A DNA stretch of 64,000 nt from Vibrio zhugei (GTDB taxonomy: Bacteria; Pseudomonadota; Gammaproteobacteria; Enterobacterales; Vibrionaceae). The stretch spans positions 1,426,001-1,490,000 of the forward strand of contig NZ_CP033078.1 in assembly GCF_003716875.1 (NCBI RefSeq), given 5' to 3'. Position numbers and translations under genes: made by a program. Below, piece after piece: positions 52,730 to 60,857 of this stretch (positions within the stretch are counted from its first letter, which is position 1; each line of letters starts with the position of its first letter). Below the pieces are notes generated by a model. The model was given only the letters and a program-made list of their open reading frames with translations. It searched no databases and was not told the DNA's origin.

Positions 52730-54115
52730 TTAGAGTGCGGGATGCGGGTGCACTTTCAAATCTTGCCTGAAGCGTCTCTGCCAAGTATCGATATCATTAC
52801 GATGCAACACTTCCATCATCCGTTTCCAACGGTCAATACGTTCTTCAAGCGGCATTTGTATCGCTTTCGCCAATGCCTCCGATACACTCTCAATATCGTA
52901 GGGATTGACGATCAACGCACCGTCTAACTCTTCCGCCGCGCCAGCCATTTTTGAGAGCACTAATACGCCAGGATCCTCTGGGTTTTGCGCCGCCACATAT
53001 TCTTTCGCAACCAAATTCATACCATCACGCAAGGGCGTCACAAAACCAATATGCGACATATTGTAGAGAGCAATGATGGTTTTACGTCGAAATCCGCGGT
53101 TGATATAACGAATCGGAGTCCAATCAAAATCGGCGTAAGTACCATTAACATGTCCGGCTGATTGTTCAACTTGTTGAGCCAATTGTGCGTAAGCTTTTAC
53201 ATCGCCACGCGACGTCGGAGCGACCTGCATATACACCAACTTACGATGTAATTTTGGATTGTTCTTCAAAAGCAAGTCATAAGACTGAAAGCGATGGAAG
53301 ATACCTTTACTGTAATCCAGCCTATCAACTCCAATAATGAGCTTACGATCTCCAAGCTCTTTTCTCAGTTGTTTATATTCTTGGGTACTTTGTCCACGAC
53401 TGGCGGATTCAACAATTGCATCTGGTGCAACACCAATGGGATAAACACCCGTTTGTTGTTGATGGTCGCCACAGGTGACATGGCCATCGACAGTATTCCC
53501 CTGACACGCCACCCGAATCGCTTCATGGTAGTTATGTTCATCAATACCAGTATGAAAGCCGACAAGGTCATAATTTAATAACTCTTCGAGCATTTTTTCG
53601 TAACAGGGTAACGCTCGTAGCAAATCAAAGGCCGGAAACGGCGTATGCAAAAAGAAGCCAATCGGACACGTCACTCCCGCTTCACGCAGCATTTTTGCCA
53701 TAGGAATTAACTGATAATCATGAATCCAAATGGTGTCATCTGGACGCAAGTAGGACAATAAATGATTGGCATATTTACGATTAACGCCCAGATATCCCGC
53801 GCGGTAATGATTACGATAACGCATCAAATCCGGTCGCTGGTGGAAAAGCGGCCAAATCACGTTATTCGAAAAACCCGCGTAAAAGTTTTGATACTCTTTT
53901 TGCCGCAAACCTATAGTGACGAAGTCAATATTATCCTTGCGCTCTTCACGGACGTCGGTTGTGGGTCGGTTTTCAATACGGCCATTCCAGCCAAACCATA
54001 ACCCCCCCGCTTCCGACATGGCCGCTAACACACCCACTGCGAGTCCGCCTTGCGCCCCACCTTTCAGTGCTTCGGGTCTCGCAACACGATTGGATACCAC
54101 CACTAAACGACTCAT
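52730..54115 (-). CDS. otsA: Trehalose-6-phosphate synthase OtsA
   Basis: GT20 glycosyltransferase joining UDP-glucose and glucose-6-phosphate to trehalose-6-phosphate in the cytoplasm, for osmo- and cold protection. Motifs: VVVSNRVARP (7-13), GGLAVGVL, WIHDYQLIPM, FFLHTPFPAFDLL, FHTGIDEHNY, GVDRLDYSKGI and RDGMNLVAKEYVAAQ. Length 461 aa compared with 474 in E. coli. The ATG (MSRLVVVSN) has GGAGG 7 nt upstream and overlaps the GH15 stop by 4 bp, so translation is coupled. Last gene of otsB-GH15-otsA. Very secure. Confidence 0.96.
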   Translation of the reverse strand: MSRLVVVSNRVARPEALKGGAQGGLAVGVLAAMSEAGGLWFGWNGRIENRPTTDVREERKDNIDFVTIGLRQKEYQNFYAGFSNNVIWPLFHQRPDLMRYRNHYRAGYLGVNRKYANHLLSYLRPDDTIWIHDYQLIPMAKMLREAGVTCPIGFFLHTPFPAFDLLRALPCYEKMLEELLNYDLVGFHTGIDEHNYHEAIRVACQGNTVDGHVTCGDHQQQTGVYPIGVAPDAIVESASRGQSTQEYKQLRKELGDRKLIIGVDRLDYSKGIFHRFQSYDLLLKNNPKLHRKLVYMQVAPTSRGDVKAYAQLAQQVEQSAGHVNGTYADFDWTPIRYINRGFRRKTIIALYNMSHIGFVTPLRDGMNLVAKEYVAAQNPEDPGVLVLSKMAGAAEELDGALIVNPYDIESVSEALAKAIQMPLEERIDRWKRMMEVLHRNDIDTWQRRFRQDLKVHPHPAL

Positions 54116-55908
54116 AATTCTTCCTCCCAACGCTTACTCAACATACGCGCGCAGTTAATAATACCAACCATGCTGTAAGTTTGTGGGAAGTTACCCCATA
54201 ACTCTCCAGTATCGGGTTCAAGATCTTCAGACAGTAACCCAACGTGATTACGTCGCTCGAGTAAATCTTCAAACAAGGCACGGGCTTCGGCTTGACGACC
54301 GATCGCGGATAAGGCTTCGATGTACCAGAAAGAACAAATCGTGAACGCATTTTCTGGCTCACCAAAGTCATCTTCCACCACATATCGGAAAATGTATTTG
54401 CTACCTTTTGGACGTAAATGGCTTTCAATAGCTTCTACCGTCCCGACGAAACGAGGGTCGTCTCCAGACACAAACCCCAGTGAACAAGCTAACAGTAGGC
54501 TCGCATCCATGGTATCGCCGCCCCATGTTGCCGTGTAGCTATTAAGCTCACGATTAAAGGCTTTTTCATCAATGGTCGCTTTAATCGTGTCTGCATGTTT
54601 GCGCCAATACTCTTGACGGCCGGGCAATTGTAAGTTGTGAGCGATCTTGGCGAGACGATCCGCTGCAGCCCAACACATGATGCTCGAAAAAGTATGAATA
54701 TGCTGACTGCCACGTAACTCCCACAACCCCGCATCAGGCTGGTCAAAGTACTGCACGGCTTTCTCACCGACTTTCTCTAAAATAGGAAATAGGCGTTTGT
54801 CATCCGGTTTGCGAATCCTCTCATCAAAAAACATCTGCGTGGCGGAAAGTACCACGGCACCGTAGACATCATGCTGGATTTGATCCGCCGCTTGATTTCC
54901 AAAACGAACGGGCCCCATGCCTCGATATCCATCCAGCTTATCAACGATCTTCTCTTCCATCTGTTTACGGCCATTGATACAAAATACTGGCTGTAGATAC
55001 TGATCATCGATATGGGTAGCGAGATTAACTAAGTAACGCAGATACTGCTCCATTGTCGCTGTGACACCTAAACGATTCAGCGCATGCACGGTGAAGTAAC
55101 TATCACGCAACCAACAGAAACGATAATCCCAGTTACGTTCGGTATCTTTAGCTTCAGGAATAGAGGTCGTCATGGCGGCCACAATGGCCCCAGTATCCTC
55201 AAAGGCGCTGAGTTTGAGCGTAATGGCCGAGCGGATGACCGCATCTTGCCACTCAAATGGAATCGCTAAGTTGTACACCCAACTTCGCCAATGCAGCTCG
55301 GTTTCATTAGCGAATCGCTGTGAAAGCTGTTGAATCGGCTCTTCTAGGCTCTCATCATTACCAAGGACTAAATGCGATTCACTGTCTAAAATAAACCAGC
55401 TCTCATCATAGATACTGGAGACGGATAAATCCGTCGTCAACCTCAGTGACAGAGTATCGCTGGTGTATTTAATATGATTGGTGCCTTCAATCCTTTTGTA
55501 GGCCTGATTATTCTCATTGTCTGCAGGGCGTAAACGAATGCGTATGCGCGGCGAACCAACAGGCGTTAAAATCCTCATTAAAGTCACAGGTCGGTGCATA
55601 CGTCCATACAACATTAAGCGAGGGGCAAAATCGACTATTTTGACGCTGTTACCCTGCAAATCATACAACGTAGTTTCTAGAATGGCGGTGTTTTTACGGT
55701 ATTGCTGCTCACTGTGAGAAAAGCCATCAAGATCAATCCCATAAGTCCCGATAAGCTCAGACTTATCTCCCGTTTTTAGTAACGAAGCAAAGACCGGGTC
55801 ACTGTCAAACCGTGGCATGCAAGACCACACGACCTCACCCATTTTATCGATCAGAGCACTAATTCGACAGTTACCGATCAGTGCTAAATCCAAATTATTT
55901 TCTATCAT
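54112..55908 (-). CDS. GH15 glycoside hydrolase (glucoamylase/trehalase type)
   Basis: A 598-aa cytoplasmic (alpha/alpha)6-barrel hydrolase of family 15, with the N-terminal beta-domain (IGNCRISALIDKMGEVVWSCMPRFDSDPVFA) common in trehalase-like members. Barrel motifs: ERNWDYRFCWLRDSYFTVHAL, LDGYRGMGPVRFGNQA, TWGGDTMDASLLL, CSFWYIEALSAIGR and the late GNFPQTYSMVGIINCA. It lies between otsB and otsA with 14-bp and 4-bp overlaps, so its substrate is probably trehalose or a related glucoside; that is inference. Family is secure, specificity is not. Confidence 0.9.
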   Translation of the reverse strand: MIENNLDLALIGNCRISALIDKMGEVVWSCMPRFDSDPVFASLLKTGDKSELIGTYGIDLDGFSHSEQQYRKNTAILETTLYDLQGNSVKIVDFAPRLMLYGRMHRPVTLMRILTPVGSPRIRIRLRPADNENNQAYKRIEGTNHIKYTSDTLSLRLTTDLSVSSIYDESWFILDSESHLVLGNDESLEEPIQQLSQRFANETELHWRSWVYNLAIPFEWQDAVIRSAITLKLSAFEDTGAIVAAMTTSIPEAKDTERNWDYRFCWLRDSYFTVHALNRLGVTATMEQYLRYLVNLATHIDDQYLQPVFCINGRKQMEEKIVDKLDGYRGMGPVRFGNQAADQIQHDVYGAVVLSATQMFFDERIRKPDDKRLFPILEKVGEKAVQYFDQPDAGLWELRGSQHIHTFSSIMCWAAADRLAKIAHNLQLPGRQEYWRKHADTIKATIDEKAFNRELNSYTATWGGDTMDASLLLACSLGFVSGDDPRFVGTVEAIESHLRPKGSKYIFRYVVEDDFGEPENAFTICSFWYIEALSAIGRQAEARALFEDLLERRNHVGLLSEDLEPDTGELWGNFPQTYSMVGIINCARMLSKRWEEEL

Positions 55909-56683
55909 GGTTATCCCTTACCGCTAGTCTGTCTTGAAGAAAAGCCATCACCTCTTGTGGTGATGCTAAGTGATATTGCGCATTCGATTCGCCCTCACCA
56001 ATTTTGACTGACACGCCATGTCGCTCATTAACCCATGTAAACGCATCTTCATCGGTGACATCATCACCAAAATACCAGGGGGTTCTGTCTTTGAATTGGG
56101 GTTGACTCATGAAGTAGTCGAGTGCGGAAGCTTTATTGATACCAGAGGGCTTGAGTTCTCGGATACGTTTTCCTGCTTGGATACTCAGATCCAATGAAGA
56201 AAAACGGGCAGCTAACTGCTGGAGATACGCTTCTACTTGGTTTTCCATTTCGGGTTTTGAACGGTAATGAATGGCTACCGTCAACGGTTTATCTTCGAGC
56301 AATAAATCATGCTTGTGACAAAATTGTTGGCAATCTTTAATTAATGCATCAGGCAATGTCACCGTATTGGGATGAAGAAATGTATCACCGGATGATCCAC
56401 ATCTAAATTGCATGCCATGGCTGCCACTGACATTGACTGTCGGCATGGCAAGTAAGTGATCTAACGAGTCCAAACTGCGCCCTGAAATTAACGCTAGCGC
56501 TTGGTTGAGTTCTCTGCCTAACGATGTGACTAATGTGCGTAATTCATCGCCGACGATCACGGCTTCCGGAGTAGCTTGAAGCTCGACTAACGTTCCATCA
56601 AAGTCGAAAAAAAGTGCAACGTTGTCAAAAGGCAGCGGGGGTAATGTCTTATTCATTTCCTTGCTCGCTTTTTGTAAGTTCAT
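55895..56683 (-). CDS. otsB: Trehalose-6-phosphate phosphatase OtsB
   Basis: HAD-superfamily phosphatase releasing trehalose from trehalose-6-phosphate. Motif I FFDFDGTLVEL (nucleophile Asp27), motif II ALISGRS, SGSHGMQFR, KASALDYF and the Mg2+-binding WYFGDDVTDEDAF are present. Length 262 aa. The start is uncertain: the first ATG has no clear ribosome site, and an ATG nine codons later has AAGGA too close. First gene of the minus-strand otsB-GH15-otsA operon; an AT-rich spacer upstream presumably holds an osmotic or stationary-phase promoter, not identified. Confidence 0.94.
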   Translation of the reverse strand: MNLQKASKEMNKTLPPLPFDNVALFFDFDGTLVELQATPEAVIVGDELRTLVTSLGRELNQALALISGRSLDSLDHLLAMPTVNVSGSHGMQFRCGSSGDTFLHPNTVTLPDALIKDCQQFCHKHDLLLEDKPLTVAIHYRSKPEMENQVEAYLQQLAARFSSLDLSIQAGKRIRELKPSGINKASALDYFMSQPQFKDRTPWYFGDDVTDEDAFTWVNERHGVSVKIGEGESNAQYHLASPQEVMAFLQDRLAVRDNHDRK

Positions 56684-56840
56684 AATTACAATAACGTGAT
56701 AAACTTAATAAAACAATCTTGAAAAAAATTGCATTTAGTTCTATAGCGTTAACCCATTCACAGTTTTATCTGACAACAAAAATTAAAAAAAATTCGAATA
56801 TAATGAATATTTAAATAACAATTCCATCAAGTAATGTGGC

Positions 56841-56867
56841 AAAAAAAATAGCGGGCACTCGGCCCGC
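56841..56867 (-). terminator. Terminator of the truncated MCP gene
   Basis: Stem GCGGGC / GCCCGC with a 5-nt loop and eight T on the minus strand, about 75 bp behind the MCP stop. Confidence 0.85.
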
Positions 56868-56940
56868 CATCCTAGTTATTTATTGTCTTGAAAACGACCG
56901 ACACCTTATATATGCCTCTCATCGTTATGCCTAATAAATA

Positions 56941-57158
56941 TTACATTTTCATGTGTTGAATCGCATCATTGACTCTATCTGCACCGAGCTCAATCTCTTG
57001 AATGACCTCTCCTGCACTATTAGAAGAATCCAATGCTTCAGTGGTTTGCGATTGACACTCAGTGATCAGATTCACCGTTGACTCTGTTTTCGATAAATTT
57101 TCAGAAACCATGGTGATAATCTCATTCGTTGTTGCATTCGTTCTTGCCGCAAGTTGTC
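56941..57158 (-). pseudogene. 3' fragment of a methyl-accepting chemotaxis protein
   Basis: The last 72 codons of a chemoreceptor signalling domain: QLAARTNATTNEI, MVSENLSKTEST and the C-terminal helix ending IQHMKM, then stop. QLAARTN is the sequence that normally follows FAVVADEVR at the hairpin of the MCP signalling bundle, so everything upstream (sensor, membrane, HAMP and half of the bundle) is missing. The break is exactly at the left end of the IS30 remnant. It retains its terminator. No start codon or function is expected. Confidence 0.85.
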
Positions 57159-57269
57159 CCCGAATTCAACTGCGAAGTGCGACACTCTCCAATATCAAGA
57201 AGCTAAAGCCATCTCCTCAAATATAATGGCTGCCTGCTTGAAGCCTAAACACTTTCTCGGACGGTAATT
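57159..57269. mobile_element. 111-bp remnant of an IS30-family element
   Basis: Identical, apart from one base, to the first 111 bp of the complete element that begins at 57270 in the same orientation (TGG here against TCG in the transposase 3' end). It carries the left terminal repeat and the last codons of a transposase. It separates the MCP fragment from the intact IS. Confidence 0.9.
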
Positions 57270-58358
57270 CCCGAATTCAACTGCGAAGTGCGACACTCTC
57301 CAATATCAAGAAGCTAAAGCCATCTCCTCAAATATAATCGCTGCCTGCTTGAAGCCTAAACACTTTCTCGGACGGTAATTTATTCGCGATAAAGCGAACT
57401 CTATATCGATGTCCGTCACTGTCGTTAGATCGGTTCCTTTCTTCACATATTGCCTTAAAAGACCGTTCGCATTCTCATTAGCACCACGCTCCCAAGAACT
57501 GTACGGATGAGCAAAGTACACATCAGCCTTTAATTCTTTTGCGATGGTTTCATGACCTGCAAACTCTCGCCCGTTATCTGCCGTAATGGTATGGACATGT
57601 TTCTTATAGGGCTTCAGTAGCTCTATTGTCGCTTTGGTGACATCATCCGCTGACTTAGATGGCACTTTCTTTACCACGTAAAATCGAGTCTTACGCTCTA
57701 AAATAGTCACCATTGCACCTGTACCATGCTTACCTAGCACAGTGTCGATTTCCCAGTCACCAAACCGCTCCTTACTGTCAACGATGCTTGGTCTATCATC
57801 AATCGAAACGGCATTTTTTATCGCTGGAGCTTTCTCTTGTTTACCTCGGCGATACCGCTTATGACCTTGTCTCAAGTGACGATATAACTTACCGCCCAAA
57901 CGTTTATCTTGAGCAACAAAGCGATAGATCCACTCATGACTGACAGATGCACCAATTTTCGTTAATACATTAGAAATCTGCTCTGGACTCCAATCTGTTT
58001 CTAAAAGAAGGCGGATAAAATCGACACGTTCCTTTGGTATTCGGTATTTACGTGCTGTTTTGCGCTTTTTGGTAGACGACATCTGGGCTTCGTTAGGGCA
58101 ATAATGCTCTCCCTTCCGACCGCGTTTAAGCTCACGGTATACCGTCGAGCGGTGGCACTGAACTGTTTTAGCTATTTCAGGAACCGAAATTCCCCGTTCC
58201 AAAAGAGCAGAAATCTGGTATCTTCTGCCTTCGGTCAACTGTTGATAATTCATGGTAGTACTGCTTGTTTCTTTGGCGAGAAGAGCGTACCACTTTCAGC
58301 AGTTGGCTTCCTCTTCTACATATTTCCATGAATGTCGCACTTATTATCTGAAATCGGG
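57270..58358 (-). mobile_element. Complete IS30-family insertion sequence (1089 bp)
   Basis: Imperfect terminal inverted repeats of about 26 bp: the left end begins CCCGAATTCA and ends AAGTGCGACA; the right end, read inward, begins CCCGATTTCA and ends AAGTGCGACA. One transposase gene fills the element. The right boundary at 58358 is confirmed because the flanking sequence from 58359 matches the second DUF4123 gene at 63962. Left and right flanks belong to different genes (IS remnant/MCP and DUF4123), so no target duplication is seen. Confidence 0.9.
57306..58253 (-). CDS. IS30-family transposase
   Basis: A 315-aa DDE transposase. N-terminal helix-turn-helix (about 17-43, SVPEIAKTVQCHRSTVYRE). 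Catalytic triad Asp170 (GDWEIDTV), Asp226 (TADNGREF) and Glu260 (ERGANENANG) with the D-(33)-E spacing of IS30. The ending IEFALSRINYRPRKCLGFK is typical. It starts with ATG and appears intact, so the element may be active. The same last 25 codons are repeated in the 111-bp remnant next door. Confidence 0.95.
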   Translation of the reverse strand: MNYQQLTEGRRYQISALLERGISVPEIAKTVQCHRSTVYRELKRGRKGEHYCPNEAQMSSTKKRKTARKYRIPKERVDFIRLLLETDWSPEQISNVLTKIGASVSHEWIYRFVAQDKRLGGKLYRHLRQGHKRYRRGKQEKAPAIKNAVSIDDRPSIVDSKERFGDWEIDTVLGKHGTGAMVTILERKTRFYVVKKVPSKSADDVTKATIELLKPYKKHVHTITADNGREFAGHETIAKELKADVYFAHPYSSWERGANENANGLLRQYVKKGTDLTTVTDIDIEFALSRINYRPRKCLGFKQAAIIFEEMALAS

Positions 58359-58397
58359 TATAAGTTAAATTTCCAATCTTCCCAAAGTAGCGTTTCA
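58359..58397. repeat. 39-bp identity with 63962-64000 (direct)
   Basis: Part of two DUF4123 genes. Identity starts exactly at the IS30 right end and continues to the window edge, so the real repeat is probably longer. Confidence 0.9.
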
Positions 58398-58486
58398 ACA
58401 ATCATATAAAGCGCTGGAGAATGATAAAGTGAATTTAAATCAAAAGGATGAATTCGCCATTCGGGATTTATTGGTGCACTGGACAT
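58359..58486 (-). pseudogene. 5' fragment of a DUF4123 (T6SS adaptor) gene cut by IS30
   Basis: The first 42 codons of a DUF4123 chaperone/adaptor gene (MSSAPINPEWRIHPFDL, then ETLLWEDWKFNLY) before the sequence enters the IS. The start overlaps the end of the vgrG fragment by 19 bp, the usual vgrG-adaptor arrangement. The final 39 bp are identical to the DUF4123 gene at the right edge of the window. DUF4123 proteins load effectors onto VgrG in type VI secretion. Confidence 0.85.
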
Positions 58487-59679
58487 GTTCCACCTTTTCC
58501 ACAATTACAAATTTCTTTGGTTAATTCGCCGTTTGAAACCATTTGACTATAAGTACCGGGCGTGACTGCGGTATAAACGTTAGGGGATAACCCAGACTGA
58601 CTGGGTGTGGCTGTGTAAGCAACCGCTTCCTCGGGGGCATCGGCCGCGTCCACGCCCCCTGGCAACTTAGCTACCAATCCACTAAAGCCGCTGCCGGCGC
58701 CGGCGCTACCGCCTGAGTTAAGGTTGATACCCGCGCCAGAAAGATGCACCCCCGCTGGGTCGACTTTCACAAAACTGCCACCGGCCACGGCGGTAATTTC
58801 CGCTCCAGATTCAATCACCACTTTTTGGCCCGCTTTGATATGAATTTCACTGCCCGATTCATTGACCCATACTTTGCCCGCTTTCACGTGCATATCACCA
58901 TCAATCACAAAGGTGCGGTTTTTATCCACTGCGGTGCGGCTTTCGCCTTTGGTCGATTCATGCTGATTGCGCTTGACCTTGGTGTAGTCATGTCGGTCAA
59001 CGGTAAGGTGCTTGTCATTGTGCACTACACGCGTATGGTCATTGTTGGTGATGCCGTCGTAATCTTTCTGCGCGTGTAAGAAGATGGTTTCTTCATCCAC
59101 CTGATCTTCAAAACTCAGCTCGTTGTAGCCATCCCCTTGATGGGTTTCAGTGCGCAGCACTGTCTTGGTTTTATGATCCGGTAATACGTACGGCGGAATG
59201 TTGTTCTCGTTGTAGGTCCCACCCGTCACAATCGGTTGATCCGGATCGCCATTTAAAAATGACACAATCACTTCATGACCAATGCGCGGAATGGCGGACA
59301 TGCCATATTGGCTGCCCGCCCAACCTTGGGACACGCGCACCCAGCAAGAGCTTTGCTCATCACTGTTGGAATAGCGATCCCACGGGAAATGCAATTTAAC
59401 GCGGCCGTGCTCATCACAAAAGATTTCTTCGCCATCCGGCCCCACCACAAACGCAATCATCGGGCCATCCACTTGCGGTTTCGGGGTGGGCTTAGCTTGC
59501 CAAGTGAGCGTCGCGGGGATCACCGTAAACTGGTTCGCATACGTTGTCGCGCCTGAGCCGCCTTCTTCTTCTAAGGCTTGTGGCTGTTCACCTTGCACGC
59601 TCAGCCCAACCACTAAATAATCGCGATTGAACTCGGTATAGCGAATTGCTCCTATACCTATATGGCGAGCATGCTCCCA
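58468..59679 (-). pseudogene. vgrG: 5'-truncated vgrG (T6SS spike protein)
   Basis: The frame begins right after a TAA at 59680-59682 with WEHARHIGIGAIRYTEFNRDYLVVG and runs 403 codons. It has the gp5 OB-fold (DEHGRVKLHFPWDRY, CWVRVSQGWAGSQYG, IPRIGHEVIVSFLNGDPDQPI), the needle repeats (NESGSEIHIKAGQKVVIESGAEI) and a cysteine tail CNCGKGGTCPVHQ. A normal VgrG has about 300 more N-terminal residues (gp27-like part), which are missing, and no ribosome site is present. It is therefore a cassette remnant, followed by the broken DUF4123 gene. Confidence 0.85.
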
Positions 59680-59778
59680 TTATAATGACAAGTTCTTGTT
59701 AAATCTTACGCTGCTACTGAAGGTAAACTATAAATCGATTACCATAATACCATCATTCAAATACCATTATTTTGCGCT

Positions 59779-60804
59779 ATGAAACTCTATTGGCTTACTC
59801 TACCTATATTACTCGTTGGTTGTCAGTCGCAATCCAATGATCTGGACGTGACTAGCGAGACATTGTCAAAAAAGCAGGTGAATACGATTGTTGATAATAT
59901 TAACACCCTGTACCCGGATGCCTCTAAAAATCTGAAAGAAAAAGCCGCCGATGTGGTCATCCGCGCCGTCGAAAACTTGGTGTATGTTAAAGGTGGCACC
60001 TTTGATATGGGCGATTTTAAAACCAACTGTAATATTCCATCAAAAACGTTTGACCGCATGGATTGGTCACCGGATGCCAGCTGTTTAGCCTCTCCTGCAA
60101 GCGTGGCGAATGGCGCGCAACATTTACACCAAGTTACGCTTGATTCCTACTCTATCTCGAAATATATGACTTCATTCGGTGATATGGAATGGATGCATAA
60201 AATCAACCAATTACCAGTTGCGCTGTATGCGTTTCATGAAAAACGTCAAGTAAAACGCAGCGATGCAGATTACCAAGACAGAGTCGATTATGCTTCAGAT
60301 TACCCCGCGTCAACCAAAAGCTGGCAAGAAGCCAAAGATTATTGTTTGTGGCTTGGCAAAATTTCAACAATCAAGTTCGACCTCCCTACCGAAGCTCAGT
60401 GGGAATACGCCGCGCGTAGCCGTGGGAAACATGTGTATTATGCAACGAATACCGGCTATCGCCAGGTTCGCGAAGGCAGTTACTATAATCCCAAAACCCA
60501 AAAATATGTTGAATATAACAACAATCAAGTGAACGCCTCGAATCATATTGAAAAGATAGGTGTCTATCCCCCTAATCCATTAGGCCTTTATGATATGACG
60601 AGTGTCAATAAACAATGGGTTAATGATTGGTATAGTAAGAATTACTACCTACACTCTCCTGAAAAAAACCCAAAAGGACCAAAAACAGGCTCTGAAAAGG
60701 TTGTTCGCAGTGGTGTAGCCGTTAGAGTATTTGGCCGAAGAGGTCAAGATCCACAACTGAAATACCATTCAGTAAATTATAGTTTTCGTTGTTCAGCAAA
60801 TTAA
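59779..60804 (+). CDS. FGE/SUMF1-type lipoprotein, candidate T6SS immunity protein
   Basis: A 341-aa lipoprotein: signal with lipobox LVGC (Cys15), helical region (25-65), then a formylglycine-generating-enzyme-like fold starting VYVKGGTFDMGDF, with FDLPTEAQWEYAARSRGKH, PNPLGLYDMTSVNKQWVNDWY and the C-terminal YSFRCSAN. The usual GNVWEW is changed to SVNKQW, so catalysis is doubtful. The start ATG has no clear ribosome site. It is the only plus-strand gene in the island, converging on the LysM effector gene. An envelope lipoprotein beside an effector suggests immunity; this is inference. Confidence 0.72.
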   Translation: MKLYWLTLPILLVGCQSQSNDLDVTSETLSKKQVNTIVDNINTLYPDASKNLKEKAADVVIRAVENLVYVKGGTFDMGDFKTNCNIPSKTFDRMDWSPDASCLASPASVANGAQHLHQVTLDSYSISKYMTSFGDMEWMHKINQLPVALYAFHEKRQVKRSDADYQDRVDYASDYPASTKSWQEAKDYCLWLGKISTIKFDLPTEAQWEYAARSRGKHVYYATNTGYRQVREGSYYNPKTQKYVEYNNNQVNASNHIEKIGVYPPNPLGLYDMTSVNKQWVNDWYSKNYYLHSPEKNPKGPKTGSEKVVRSGVAVRVFGRRGQDPQLKYHSVNYSFRCSAN

Positions 60805-60807
60805 CTA

Positions 60808-60849
60808 TTATATACTAGGTATCGATATAACTCGATACCTAGTATATAA
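60808..60849. terminator. 18-bp perfect inverted repeat between convergent genes
   Basis: Arms 60808-60825 and 60832-60849 (core TACTAGGTATCGA / TCGATACCTAGTA) with a 6-nt loop. AT-rich, symmetrical, between the FGE-like gene and the LysM gene; probably a bidirectional terminator, though it could also be a protein-binding palindrome. Confidence 0.7.
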
Positions 60850-60857
60850 ATATAAAC

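Noticed and set aside
58316..58358. Continuation of the DUF4123 frame into the IS (PISDNKCDIHGNM)
   Set aside because: These codons come from the IS30 right end, not from the DUF4123 gene.
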